Assembly (NCBI GenBank): GCA_001557505.1
Contig: LSAX01000003.1
Span: forward strand, 496,001 to 560,000
DNA from: Reticulascus tulasneorum
Lineage: Eukaryota; Ascomycota; Sordariomycetes; Glomerellales; Reticulascaceae
Direction: 5' to 3'
DNA length: 64,000 bases
The notes beneath the pieces were generated by a model. It saw only the letters and a list, made by a program, of their open reading frames with translations. It did no database searches and was not told where the DNA came from. How positions within the stretch are numbered: position 1 is the first letter of the stretch; each line of letters starts with the position of its first letter. Shown one piece after another: positions 43,513-56,298 of the stretch. Position numbers and translations under genes: made by a program.

Positions 43513-46503
43513 ATTGAAGGTGGAAGGGAGTCTAGGGAACACTGTGTGAAGAATTGATCTGAATATAGCAAGGAGATGATGAGATGATGAGATCGCTGGT
43601 TAAGAAAGAGCAGAGAATCAACAATGAAGAGACGACCATCCCCATCTTATACTTTTCATGGACCTGCTAGTTTTGAGTAGCAACTCTAGGCTTTGATTAG
43701 ACCCCGAGTCTCCGGCTTGTGATGATTGGACTTCGCGATTGCAGCTAACCCTGTATCGTAACTATTACGATGCCCCGCTAACAGCATATAACAATAACTA
43801 CTCATTTCTCTGTGATATTTGATCTATTCTTACTACTTTGCCTCCTTGTTCACAGTATAACTAAAACAGCCTCCAACCCTATCATGTCAGAGTGCTGGCT
43901 TTGCATAGCCGCAGTTCCATTGAAACTGGTTGCCAAGATTGAGCTTTCCTTCCCAAAAGATCAAAACGGGTAGAAGACGAGGATGGAGGATGAATATCCT
44001 GGGGCAGCCAAGGTTTTGTCTGATCAGGCTTGGGGTAGAGTATTGGATGAGCAATGGCCGGGATCGATTGAAGCACTAATCTCAGGCTTGGCACTTGCCT
44101 GTGGACGAGTGAACCGCTTTCACGAGATATCTGACTCTTCCATGATTGGTTGTCTTTCAACATAAGCGTGGTAATATGGTGTCGAGGATCATTGGACCTG
44201 ATAGTTTCGTATTTACCGTTGCAGTGACTCCTTCCCACTTCTGTGGAGATCGTGGTCATATTTGATATCAAGTTTTATGGACGTGGACGGGTGCGATTTG
44301 ATCTTTTCTTCTCTTGCTGAATACCTAGGAGAGTTCGTAGCATTTAGGGAGAGGGTTACAGAAAGGCAACCGTGTTTTAGTTGCGACTTCAATTACATTA
44401 TATTAGTTGCATGGTTCAATCATTGTCAATAATCGTGCAACTGTAAGTCATGAAAGGAAAGGCAGGTCTTCTAAGTAATCTTTTGGAGCGAGTGATCTGT
44501 CCCGGAGAGCACTTGCTAACGCAGTGTTTTCGGATATCTAACGGTACTCAGGTACGTAAAAGTTTGTGATCTACAATTCAGGAGGTTAAAGATACTACCT
44601 ACAGATCTGATGGCGCAGGAGGAGACACTTATACTCGCTTGTTGTGTCACATTTGGTAATCCGTATCTCTTCTGATTGGTGGGAAGCTTGGCGATCCTTC
44701 GTAAAATCGTAGTAGTGAGGTAGTTGACGACTTATTTTCTAAATAATAACGCACTTCAAAGAGTGTAGGCATCACCTGAGATGTATTGGTTGTTATACGA
44801 GTGAGGTAGTAGCCTGAGGGACGGGAGAAATCTGTTCGCGGGACCTCACCTCACTTGGCAATCTGTAAGTGCGTGAACTGGGTCGGGCAGCTTGGCGATC
44901 CTTCGTAAAGGCAGCACTACCCGAGAAGCCGAGGTCAACCCGAGCTGGTGATCTTGCTTGACTTGAATGATCGGACCGGGCCTGCAGGCGTAAGAGATCA
45001 GACGACGGGCTTCGACGGGAGTATGCAGTCTCTGAACTCCTGACTGATGTGGCCTGTTCCAACCGCAGAGATACTCACGTGGAATGCGAGCAACCACGGC
45101 GGCATAAGGACGTCAGCTTGAGCTGGAACTTTTGTTATGGATTATAGATCTCGTAATCCGACACGCGGTGGTGAATCCAAGGCACCAAGCTGAACGCATT
45201 GTGGAGTACGTGGCGTGGGATCTGGTCATGTTAAAGCACTGAAATTACGCTCGCGCACACCTAGAGATCTCTGAGAACGGCCGACCAAACGAAACATGCC
45301 ACGCTCAGCAATCATAGGCTTCATAGCCTACTAGAGGTAGCATTCGACATTCTTTCACCCTCACCCCGAAGTGAACTGCCCAACCTTCACATCACTTGTG
45401 GGGCTTAGAGTCACGACTATACACACGGTAAGGCTCGGCTCTGCAATACAAGCCAAGAGAGCTGTAAAGGCTGTAGCAGTTCCATGGTTATGCCACCGCG
45501 GGCATCATGCCCATGTAAATGCGTTCGATTCTAACAAGTACGCCTGCCTTACTGCTAATATACTTTTAACGTATATCTGGGTCAACTCAACTGCAGATTC
45601 AGATAGTTGAACGCAGTAGTTTGAATAGCAAAGCAATTCGTCCTAGCATCGTATCGTGCCAACATCGGCTCTTTCCTTAATACCACGCCCAATTAGAAGA
45701 AGCCGTTCGGCTTCCACGAAGATCTACGGGACGATTTAATTGCATATGCGGCCGGTCTGGCGACCACACATGGCGACCGTACAGCCACATACCAAAATCG
45801 TGCGTCGGCGCTTAGGGGTACAGGTCACCGATCATTGGCTAAATGTTACTTATCAGATTGAATTTGGAGTTGCTTAATTTATCGGCTTGCTATCCGTGGC
45901 ACTCGACTGCATGGACGGAAAGCACGGTACCTGCAAATACATAATAGTGGAATGAGCCTACAACTCAAAAAAGGGCTGCTTATACGGGCCTAAATAGGAG
46001 CCCATTGGGGCTGACATCTACGGGCGTTGTTGCGAGACGCCAAGATGTAGCAGAATGTATCCTTGTCGACACCCCCTAGCTCCGCAATGCCACATTATCT
46101 TTAGCTGTCTGCTACCAACAACCTGGTAAATACAGGCTATTGGCAACCCATTTTCCCACCTTTTGTCACTCCAACACTGCGGTCATGGGTTGCCTCCTCC
46201 CCATTAAGGCAACTGGCCTGTGAGTTTGGCCATAGATCCGGCACCTGACTGTTACAAGACGAGGCAGCACCAACCACTACACGATGTGGCTTACCTTGCT
46301 GGCAGTGCAACCTTGCAGATGGCCCGGCCTTCCGGCAGCAGAGCCATATCGGCCATACGGCCTGCGCCTACCACTTGATGGTGGGCACAGGCGTACACGG
46401 CTGTTTAAGTAGCGAATGAGAGCCTGATCAAGGAAGACGATGCGTTAAAGGGCAATCGATCCATCTTACCACGATCTACTATTGTTTGGTACACATAGCT
46501 GAC
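43513..46503. other. 3-kb gene-poor region
   Basis: No supported gene on either strand; frames are short and start at non-ATG codons. The first part is the promoter of the cysteine-rich peptide gene. A 21-bp direct repeat lies at 44684 and 44889. It could be decayed mobile DNA, but no element was recognised. Confidence 0.45.
44684..44909. repeat. 21-bp direct repeat pair
   Basis: Identical 21-base copies at 44684-44704 and 44889-44909, both reading AGCTTGGCGATCCTTCG followed by TAAA. The spacing is 205 bp and the surroundings differ. It may be a remnant of a local duplication or insertion. Confidence 0.75.
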
Positions 46504-48880
46504 ATGTCGGAGTCATCATACCTCTCACAAATCGATGGGGTCGGAGACTGCGAATTCTCCAATATGGGTGCTGTAAAACGCTTTTTCGGCATAGGCGAGT
46601 CATTAAGTGACTGCCAGGCGTATGCTCCGTACGCCAGAGTAGACCCGCCCAACTGCTCAAGACCAGTCAACAAAAGAAATCAAGCCCGGGTCCCAGGGCT
46701 CCTAGCCGAGTTGTACGAAGAAGCCATTCCGTCTCCGGGAGCATTCCGGGCAATGAAAGAGCTTTCCAAATGTGTCGTCTGTGGCATCGTGGACTGGCAC
46801 CAGCCGCAAGCGAGCACAATTTATCAAAAGTGGTACAGCAAGATGTGGGACCAATATCTCAGGGCGAATGGCGTGGATCCTGTCAGTTGCAACAGCTTAC
46901 CTGAGGGAGATACTGCGCTGTCATGGAGAGAAGTGCTCGACGATGCCTTGGAAGAGGCCGACAGTGTCACTTTCGATGATCCGATTTTTGATGACGACTT
47001 CCTTTCACACGACGAATATGACACGAGCTTCGAGACAGGAAACCTTGATATGGACGAGACACCCATTACCGACCCTGATAATGTCCACTCGGCGACTACG
47101 GCAGATAACTACTTCCGCCCTTCCGATAGTAGTCTAAGTACAGGGCCGGCTGATACCGCGGTGGACCGCAGTAACGGAGGCAGTGCCCGGGGTGGGTCCA
47201 GGAGTGACGTCTCTACAAGCTCTGCGTTTGCGAGCAGCCACACGTCAAGCCGAGGCCTCCTTGAAGTTTATCGCGATGCGGCTGTTCAACCAAACACCTC
47301 AACGGCACCGACGGTTCTGCCCGCCGCCGCCGCTCCAAGTGGTCCGTCCCAAGTGTCCTCGGACGAGTCTCGGTCTAGCAGTAGGACCACCGGTCTGTTT
47401 CAAAGAACACTTCCAAGGCCTCAATCGTCTCGCTCTCCTCTGCAATATCTATCACCCAATATACCTGTGAGCAGTCAACGAGACCCTTCAGGAGCCGGAC
47501 TTCCGGTCTGCGTCTGCCCCAGGCTTCTGGCAGAACGGTCCAGAATCACCTCTTCTACGAACCAGAACGAAAACGCAACCGCATCTTCATCTGATTCTAC
47601 TCCACAAAGCAATAGCTTCCAAGGGCACACTGTTCAATTATCTCAACCAGTCCAGCAAAATGAAAATGACCCAGTCCGAGATGATCTTGGTCGCATCCCT
47701 GGCACTGTTATCGACTTAACTGAGAACGAACCGCAGTCCACCATAGCCGAACAATCTGACCACGAAGATGAGACTCAAGATGACATAGATGCTGACGAAA
47801 GTGATGCCTCCGACCCCGAGACAGACACGGAGTCCGAGGCTGGACTCAATGTCGCACCATCCTGGACCGATTCACAGCCAGCATCTGATGACGAAGTGAC
47901 TGAGAACTGGGAACTGGTGTCTCAATTAGAGAACGAAGAGACTGACTCCGCGACGCAACCCCTCCCCGATGTTGGCCATGATGCTGTTGCTGACGATGGT
48001 GAGTTTACATTTCAAGACGAGATCAACGAACAGAAGTGCTGACTAGTCCCGCACAGTCTCAGAGGCTATTTCGGACGACAGACTCCTGGAGATTGACAGC
48101 AATTCGTCTATTCAGAGTAGTGATGACCGGTTTAGACTCGAATCACAAACAAGAGAATCAACATCTTCACCAGAGCCAGATCCTCTACACCAGATACTTG
48201 CCCAATTGTCGCGCCCCCTGTCTATAGCCGCACCAGTCTTGCCAATCGGTTTCACTCTATATCCTCAGCAAGGGCCCGAGGAGCAGATGAGAACCCTTCT
48301 CAGCCGTCTCCCGCAGTGGGTGGGACCGAGAAAGAATAAACCCGGGTGGATATATGGCTTTCGCCGCGTCGGCCATCCCGGCCTCCTCAAAATCGGTGTC
48401 ACCGTGGATGCGGCGGGTCCTCATGCACACCCAGTCGACAATAGGCTCGCGAGATGGGCCCGTGATTGCGGACATTCCTTGGAAGAAGTGTTTCGGTACT
48501 ACATGCCGTGTGCGGCGGACAGAATGGAGAAGATGATCCACCAGCATTTGCGGCCCCTGCGGCGGAAGGAGCGATGTATGCAGTGCCGCAATCAACACGG
48601 CCGGGGGAGGGAGCACAATGAGTGGTTCCAGGTAGACGACGCGCAGGAAGAAGCCAGGGTACGAGCCGTCGTTGAGAAGTGGCAGATGTTCAGCATTGAG
48701 CGGCCGTATGACCGGATGGGCCGCTTGGATGATTTCTGGACCACCAAAGCCTGTGCAGATAGGGAAGATGGCCATCATACGATGGAACCTTGGGCGGCAA
48801 GCATGCAAATTATTATCATGCTACGGAGAGCGGCGGGAGTGGCGCTCCTGGAAGAGATGATGCGAGACATAGACATATAG
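46504..48880 (+). CDS. T5orf172 (GIY-YIG superfamily) domain protein
   Basis: 772 residues from exons 46504..47998 and 48057..48880; the 58-nt intron starts GTGAGT. The N-terminal part (about 1-120) has conserved aromatic and cysteine positions. A long Ser/Asp/Glu-rich disordered region (about 150-560) follows. The C-terminal T5orf172 domain begins near residue 600 with WIYGFRR and LKIGVT, the two strand motifs equivalent to GIY and YIG. It continues with RLARWARDC, RMEKMIHQHL and HNEWFQV, which supply the Arg, Glu and late positions of the nuclease fold. Fungal genomes carry many such genes; whether they cut DNA is not established. The start is the first ATG (the frame opens at a TTG). A downstream minus-strand cupin gene converges on it. 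Confidence 0.88.
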
Positions 48881-48936
48881 TAGTGGCATCCGGATAGCTC
48901 GGGCTTTCTCGAAATCTCTACGCATTATTGCCAGCT

Positions 48937-49314
48937 CTAAAGCTGTTGTTCCCTGATGTCCAATACCTCCCTCGTCCGCTCCGATGCTTCTTCATCGCCT
49001 GTATTGACCGTGCCGGCCTGCTCTATCATCATGATGTGGGCATTCTCCCCTATCGGTCTGTGCCTGACATTTTGGGGGACAACGTAGACATCGCCTTGGT
49101 CCAGCACAACCGGGTCCCGGCCTTCGATTTCAAGCGTCAATCTGCCGGCCAGGATGTAGAACAGCTCGTCAGAGTTGGGGTGTGCATGCCAAATGAAGGA
49201 GCCGTCCACCTTCGCGATCTTGACATGCTGGTCATTGACGGCCGCCACGAGGTGCGGGGACCAGGTCTCTGTGAAGGACGCGAGCACGCGTGGGATGGAG
49301 ACGCTTTGGGCCAT
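48937..49314 (-). CDS. Small cupin-domain protein
   Basis: Single-domain cupin of 125 residues, one exon. The metal site of motif 1 is WHAHPNSDELFYILAG (His43, His45, Glu50), and motif 2 is GDVYVVPQNVRHRPI (His85). Such proteins are often small dioxygenases, isomerases or sugar-binding proteins, and the sequence does not say which. No signal peptide. The ATG at 49314 is the first in frame. It converges on the T5orf172 gene, with 56 bp between the ends. Confidence 0.9.
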   Translation of the reverse strand: MAQSVSIPRVLASFTETWSPHLVAAVNDQHVKIAKVDGSFIWHAHPNSDELFYILAGRLTLEIEGRDPVVLDQGDVYVVPQNVRHRPIGENAHIMMIEQAGTVNTGDEEASERTREVLDIREQQL

Positions 49315-50712
49315 GGCCTATTTGCGATGTTCTACTTGGCGACTGACCCGAGGGATGCTGGAGATTACCGCGTCGTTACTGTATGTTTAAGGGACGATAA
49401 CCGGAGTTTGCAAAAAAGGATGAGAGAGACCGGCCAACGAAGAGACAACGACAACACCGAGCTTTATACCATTCGAGAACGGATCGCCGGGTAGGTAGTT
49501 ACAGCCGGAGTCAAAGGAAGGGCGTTTGGAAGGCGCAAATGGGGCCCAATTGACAGTTGAGTTCAAGCTACCGAGCTCGATTGGTCCAGTGTGGGTGGCG
49601 CGGAAGGATTGCAGACAAAAGAGCATTCCATCCAGGGCCGGTCAATCCTCGACCAATCACCGATGCCAAGCATAAGTTCTAGAACAATGAAGGAAATTTG
49701 CCCAGCTAGAGGTCATCATACTTGCGTTAGATGCGTGTCATTTTTCATGTAAAGGTAGATATTCTGACTGGAAGTTGAGCTTACTTCCCCGCCTGCTGGG
49801 AACGCTGGCAAGATTAGTAACCAGTTACAAGTCCACGGCATCGCTACGACCATGTCTTGCAAAGGATGATACGACGAAGTTCATGCAACAATACCTCGTT
49901 TTCCAGCTGCGAGCCAAGACAAGAACAGCTCGAGTCCCCCAATCCCAAGCCGGCTTCACTTGATAGCAGTTTGGTATAATGCCCAACCTTCTGAGCTCTC
50001 CCAACCCAGATGTACTTGGTCGTAGAGGTAATAGTACCTTACCTACCTATGAACGATGTCAATTCGCCAGTCAGGGTCACCCGCTCCTCCCGACAACCCC
50101 GCAATAGTTACCGAATCGCGTTAAGTTACCACACTCTCTCTCCTTACCCATCCCATATGTATGTAAGGTACGTACGTAGCAAGCATCGAGAGAATAACAG
50201 GGGAAAATGCTTTCGCTCCATCATTCTCACAAACGATTTTTGGTAGAAGGCTATGTAGTCACCATCAGTTTACCCACCGAATAAAGGCACAGCAATGAAG
50301 AGCTGCTGGTAGGTGGGTACGTAAGTCGTTAACATCTAACCCGTAATTACCGATGGCGCCGTTCAGATCTCTTTCTCATAACCCCCCCCCCCTCCTTTCA
50401 CCCCCGTCGTCCCCACTCTAACACCCACTTCCCGCCAATTAGCGACTGGTACAGCGCCCTAGCGCCCCAGAAACTTGGAACGCAACGGCTTGCATAAATT
50501 CGAGAAAAAGTGTTGCCAGACGACTTTGTGGCAAACAGCCGGCGCAAAAAGCCCCGCAGCCACTCGACGACGTTCATGGGTATCCTCCCTGGCACTGACG
50601 GGGGCAGGCAGAGTTGGCAGAATCAAACGTTGCCTCTGTTTTCCTCAGTCAATCTTGCCTTCTTGCCTGACATCTATCGCCCTCTCTCTGCGATAACGTC
50701 AAAATCATCACA
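49315..50712. other. Intergenic, cupin to histidine kinase
   Basis: No gene is seen. The cupin promoter and the long leader of the histidine kinase are here, with a run of C bases near 50382 and CT-rich stretches before 50700. Confidence 0.45.
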
Positions 50713-50751
50713 ATGTCGTTGGAGGACCACATGAACCCCTTCTACTTATGA
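50713..50751 (+). promoter_or_regulatory. 12-codon uORF overlapping the kinase start (ATGA)
   Basis: ATG at 50713 opens a 12-residue frame (MSLEDHMNPFYL) that stops with TGA at 50749-50751. That stop shares bases with the kinase ATG at 50748-50750, forming ATGA. Such overlap is typical of coupled termination and reinitiation and could set a low level of kinase translation. Confidence 0.55.
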
Positions 50752-53700
50752 TCGTCAATAGCACGGCCGGCCTCGGGGCCATGGCCGCCAGCGCCCCTCC
50801 CGCTATCGAGAGCGCCGAGCGAGCGCGCCAGAGGGAAATCGCAACGTGAGCAAGCAGTCTGACTTCCTAGCGTCCCGAGATCTTGCTGACCTTTTGTGCC
50901 TTCGCGTGTGCCTCCAGATACCTCTCTGCCGCCTCCTTTCCTCCTGGGATGCCGACCGACTTCATATCGCCGCCAATTCTCAATGCCGATCCCACACTCA
51001 ACGCCCTCGTCCAGCTGGGAGCCCTACGGCTCGGTTGCGACCGGTCCTTTCTCTCCCTCATCGACCGCCAGTACCAGTTTGTGGTCGCCGAGATGACGAA
51101 AACACACGCCCTCGGCGAAATCCGCTCCGATCCCGACGATAACATCTTTGTCGGCGTATGCAAGCTGGATGCATGCTGGGGCATCTGTCCGAAGACCATG
51201 CTGGCCTTCATGGACGAGACGGGCGAGTGGATTCAGACTGGGCCCAATATCATCGCCAACAGGACCCGTTATATCATCAACGACTTCCGGAAGGATCCCA
51301 TATACATGGACAGGCCTTACGTGACTGGCTATCCGCATATGGTTTCCTATCTCGAAGTTCCCGTCATATCGCCCCTCGGCTATGTCCTTGGCAGCTACTG
51401 CGTTATCGACAACAAGTTGCGTGACTACGATAATGACGAGACCGTCGGCATCATGAACGACATTGCTGCCACCATCATGGCGCACCTGGAGCTCATGAAG
51501 ATGAAACAGATTCGGCATCGTTCCGAGCAGCTCATCGAAGGCCTCAGTGGATTTATAGGCTACGACCCGCCTTCTCCCACAACCGCGCTTGAAATCAAGC
51601 AGAGCACCTACGGTACCGTCTATGCGACCACAGAGGCCCGCTCTGGTCTCGGACGCTCGGCAAGTTCAGTGGTGCTGGATGGTAACGGTAGCCCAGTCGA
51701 TACCTTGTTGCCCCAATACTCGCAGTCAATATCAAACCGGTTCTCCGAGTCATCACAAGAGTCTTCCGTTTCGGCATCATCTCCTTTTCCGCGGAGTTCT
51801 AATGAGACCCCTCCGACGACTCCACGAGACGATGTGGGGGAAGATCCAATGGAGCAGCAAGTCGTCGCAGGAGACGCTGTCGTCCACGCGGATGCGCCTC
51901 CTCCAAGTCCTCCCATGAGAGCCTTTGACGTACCCGAAATGCATGCCAATGGCTTCATTAGCTCCGCAGACATCAAGTCCAACTTTTTCCGCGCTGCGGC
52001 CACGATACGACGGGCGATGAATATGGACGGTCTCATGTTCCTCGACGCGGTTCCGAGCTCATATACCGATAGGTCGGACCAGCTAGCCCTCGATTCCAGC
52101 AGAGATTCGACCACCGATGAGGCCGTCGGGCCTTTCTGCGCGGCAATAGTCCAGTCTGCTGTTGACCAGTCAGGTGAGACTACCTCGCAATCATCTCAAA
52201 CTCGACTTCCGGAAGCAGTCTTGCAAAGGTTCATCAGGAGGTTTCCGCGAGGCCACGTGTTCTCGGCGGATGAGTTTGGTCCTATTGACGAGAAATTCGG
52301 ACCTGGAAAGCCCTTCCTGGTTGGCTGCAAAACCGAGGAAGACAGCCACCGCCTCAGGAACGATGTCGCCACGCTCTTCCGCGTTCTGCCCGCAGCGAAA
52401 TACATCATTTTCCTTCCCCTCTGGCATTTCCAACGAGAATGTTGGTACGCCGCCGCTCTGGGCTGGGTGGCAGATCCCACCAGGGCCATCGACATTGCGG
52501 ACATCAGCCTGGTTTCCGCATTTGGCAACTCCGTCATGGCCGAAGTGTCGCGACTGGAGGCGCTAGCTGCTAGTCGCGCGAAATCAAACTTTGTCTCGTC
52601 CATCAGCCATGAGCTAAGAAGTCCGTTGCACGGGATCCTGGCAAGCAGCGAGCTACTCCGAGAGGGCATATCGGATAGATCACTGCTCTCGACCCTGGAT
52701 ATGCTCGACTCTTGTGGTACTACCTTGCTCGATACCTTTAACAACCTGCTTGACCACGCTATTGTAATCAATGATGGTAAGGGCTCCAAGACTCCCATGA
52801 CAGACTTGCAAGTCACAGATCTGGGGCGACTGGTGGAAGATGTGGTGGAAACTGTCAAAGTTGGTCAGCTGTCCGAGAAAGCCTTCGACCGGAAGGGGGT
52901 GTACTCTGCCGAACTCTCCAGTGCTGGAAGCAACCTGCCGGATCGTCCACCGCTCGTGATATTGAATATCGGGAAGACGTCCAGTTGGAATTTACCAATT
53001 AGCATTGGTGCCTGGAAGCGGATCGTCATGAACCTCTCCAGCAATGCTTTGAAGTATACCAGCTCCGGCCGCGTTGAGATAAGCCTCCGGCTGGTGCAAA
53101 AGACAGATAGGGGAGGCAAGCTGGGCGACTACATCTCCTTCTCCGTAGAAGATACTGGCGGGGGCATAAGCTCGGATTACCTCAAGTACCAGCTCTTTAC
53201 GCCTTTCTCTCAGGAAAACGACCATTCCTTAGGTATGGGCCTAGGGCTCAGCATTGTCCAACAGCTTACTCGGGGTCTCGGCGGCACTGTCGAGGTGAAG
53301 AGTTCCGTGGGAGTAGGAACTCGTGTCGAGATTCTGGTTCCCATCAGCGGAGATGCTTCTGGACTTACCGCTGATACTGAGCCCGCCACCGTAAATGAAC
53401 TGCAGTCATCTGACGGACACCTCCACCAACTCGTTGGGCAGACAGCCTGCCTCATTACCCCCACGGCATATGCAGCCGCGGTTAGCACGAGTCTCGAGAT
53501 CACTAGCGAGATGCGAAGTCGGTCTACAATTGTGGAACGAGCTCTTAAAATCAATGCCGGCGAGGCTCTAGGAATGAAAGTGATTCTCTCAACGGCGGAC
53601 TGTCCAGTCCCGGCCGCGGATCTCTACATCCTTGATGGCAGTCTTTTCGACGAAGGGAGCGGGGGTCTTGAATCCCTCATGCCGACGCAGTACCTGCAAG

Positions 53701-54449
53701 TCTCACCTTTAGTCTTGCTTTGCTCTGAGGCAGGGTCACCCCCTTGCTTGAAGCAAGAAGCGACGCAAAGTAACTGCATTCACTTGCACCAGCCCATAGG
53801 TCCTAGGAAACTCGCTTCTGTGTTCTCCTCGGCACTCAACAATGACTTCCAGGCTGCTGGCTATAACTCACGTCCTGCATTGCGAAAACTCGGGGCGGCA
53901 GTACCGGAATCGCGCGGTACTTTGCAGCACATCACGACGTTACCGTCACGCGAGAAAGAGGCAGAAATATTTGAAGTACAGGACGGAGACCAGCCGCATA
54001 CTGACCCACAGACTCTACCGGAAGAGACCACTGAGGCAGCATCGCAAACGAAACCGCTGCATCTCCTCCTTGTCGACGACAATCCCATCAACATCAAGCT
54101 ACTCACCGCCGTCGTGCGCAAACTGAATCATACGTTTGCAACCGCGAGCAATGGGCTGGAAGCCGTCCAGCTCTACAAACGGTCCCTAGATCAAGAGCTG
54201 CCGTTCGACATGGTCTTCATGGACATATCAATGCCCGTCATGGACGGGTTCAAGGCCACACGAGAGATTCGACAGCTGGAAACAAATGCAGGCGTACGTA
54301 GGTGCAGGATCATGGCTCTCACGGGGCTCAGCAGTGAGTTGAGCCGCAACGAAGCTCACGCAAGCGGATGCGATCTTTTCATCACCAAACCAGTGAAGCT
54401 GGACCGGGTGAGAAGGCTATTGGATGAAGGGACGGGTGTACGCAATTGA
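50748..54449 (+). CDS. Hybrid histidine kinase, GAF-HisKA-HATPase-receiver
   Basis: Sensor kinase of 1209 residues. Exons 50748..50845 and 50918..54449 join in frame across a 72-nt intron (GTGAGC to CTCCAG). A GAF domain (about 60-210; DRSFLSLIDRQYQFVVAE, PYVTGYPHMVSYLEVPV) is followed by a Ser/Pro-rich spacer (about 240-350) and a second GAF-like region (about 350-560). The H-box is SHELRSPLHG with His597. The ATPase boxes are LSSNALKYT, EDTGGGIS and GMGLGLSIV. The C-terminal receiver has LLLVDDNP, phosphoacceptor Asp1135 in MDISMPVMDG, and Lys in ITKPVK. It would pass phosphate to Ypd1 and so to the HOG or Skn7 branch. No PAS or membrane segment is seen, so it is cytosolic. The signal is unknown. 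Confidence 0.95.
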
Positions 54450-55010
54450 TATGCAAACAACGCAAATTGTATATTGGGGTTAGGCATATAAGCGTGGGTT
54501 CGGAGTTCGGCTTGCTTTGAATGGTTTACTATATACCTATGTATACGTCGTTGGATTTATGGTTTATGAGTGTACATGGGAACGACATGAGATACTTATA
54601 TTCTGGGAAGACGATCTGCTGTTGTTTGATATAAGCATGACGCAGAACACACAGCTCAGGTTCTTGCTGTCCAGTACGAACCATATGAGTGCCGTAATAA
54701 ATATAAATTTATCTGGCCGTTTGCAAACGCTCCGAAATACCGCCTCCACGGTAGGCAGCTTGTCGTGAAGTCAAAATTGGACTCTAGAAGAATTGGTCAG
54801 GCGAAGACGGGAGATAAATCCCGTTTGGGGCTGTGTTCTACGTGCGAGGATTACATCCCCAGAGAACGTCGAAGGGCTTCAAAAGACGCCCGATCCATCA
54901 TTCTTGGTATCGTTGTGTTGGTGGCTATAAGGGCGAGAAGTAAAAAGCGACCGCACCGGCTGTTGTGAGATTTTTACAACAGTCTCGACCTCATCAGTTC
55001 AATCTCAATC
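54450..55010. other. Intergenic after the histidine kinase
   Basis: No gene is seen; AT-rich 3' region of the kinase and promoter of the next, broken gene. Confidence 0.5.
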
Positions 55011-56298
55011 ATGGTGATGAAGTCGTTTCTGCTATGTCTGCTCGCACAGAGCGCGGCCGCGGCCGCGGGCACGTTGCTCGCCAGGGCGTGCAATGGCGAC
55101 AATTGCCTCCGCGCCCTCCAGAACCCCCCGCGCGGCCAGCGCTACCACATTCTGCCAGGCACTTCTCGCGACTTCGATCCCGTTGACGGCGACCGCCGTG
55201 CTGTCCCCGACGTTCGTGTCGAACTGTGGCACGGCGCCGACGCAGATCTCCAAGCCCAATAGCGCGTGCTCTTGCTTCTTGGGCACCAACACGTTGCCAG
55301 GCTCGTCGTCCAGTACTTCCACGGCTTTCACGAGCTCAAGCTCGACGACAGCGGTCGTGTCGACTGTTACGGTCACGTCTTTGACCAGTTCTACGAGCTT
55401 GAGCACGACCACTTCGGTTGTGCTGACTGTTACTTTCACGTCATTGACCAGCTCTACGAGCCTGAGCACGACTACTACGGCTGTGGAGACGAGTACCTCC
55501 ACCTATTCGACGACATCAGCCGTATCCTCGACGACATCAACTGCCTCTTCTACTGCATCATCCACCGATTCGTCCACCACCACATCCGCATCCTCCTCTA
55601 CATCATCTTCCACATGCCCCACCGCGTCAACAGTCACCTCATTTGTCACCGTGGCACCCGAATCGTCAACTTGCCCGCCTGGCTCGACGGTGACTGACAC
55701 CATCACCTCTGTCTCGGTCTCGGTCTCCACGACTACCAGCACGACTACTCGGACGACTGCCACAGGTGTCCGCTGTCCTATGTACTCCGACCTGATCGCG
55801 AACGGCAACTTCGAAGAGGGAACAGCACGCTAGACTCAGACCCCTGCCGCATTGCCAGCTGGTGTCCGGGCCGGCGCGGAATGCAATGGCGGCCCCGACT
55901 GGGCAGCTACCGGCCTCTGCGGTCTCTTCGCCACCTTCCCTGCAGGCGCAGCTAGGACATCCGTCAAATTCGGGCAAAACACGCCGCTCTTATGCACCGC
56001 ACCCGGTCCGGAGTTCATGCTCACATGGACCTATAAAATCACCGCGGGTTGTGCCATGAGCATCGTCATGCCGCCGCACGCACAGAGTGGCTTCCGTGGA
56101 TCAACGGGGTCACCCAGCGTTTGGGGACGAGCACAAGGCAGTTGTGTTCTCTGGCCAGACTCACTTGGAAGGGAGTTAGCACCGTTGGAGATCATTGTAG
56201 AAATGACTAACGAGAAAGATGGTGTCGTCTCGACGGGAGGTTGCGGAGTCAGCTTGGATGATATAATGATAAATCCTCTCTTTCCAAAGGTCCCTTGA
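55011..56298 (+). pseudogene. Broken gene for a Ser/Thr-rich secreted protein
   Basis: An intact signal peptide region (MVMKSFLLCLLAQSAAAA, then a CNGDNCLRAL start of the mature part) runs into a run of six C at 55124-55129. There the coding sense moves to another frame (ASATTFCQALL and on). That frame holds a long Thr/Ser/Val-rich mucin-like stretch (about 55280-55770), then GVRCPMYSDLIANGNFEEG. It is stopped by an in-frame TAG at 55831-55833, after which the same frame stays open and domain-like to 56298 (cysteine-rich, carbohydrate-binding-like C-terminus). Two lesions suggest a pseudogene. The TAG fits a C-to-T change in a CA context as in RIP. The frameshift could be a sequencing slip in the C run. 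Cell-wall or adhesion protein is the likely ancestor. Confidence 0.7.

Noticed and set aside
43882..44271. 129-codon minus-strand frame
   Set aside because: Opens at TTG and shows no family pattern.
44793..45097. Minus-strand frames of 83-89 codons
   Set aside because: Overlapping frames without domain or signal; considered as transposon or rRNA remnants but no match was recognised.
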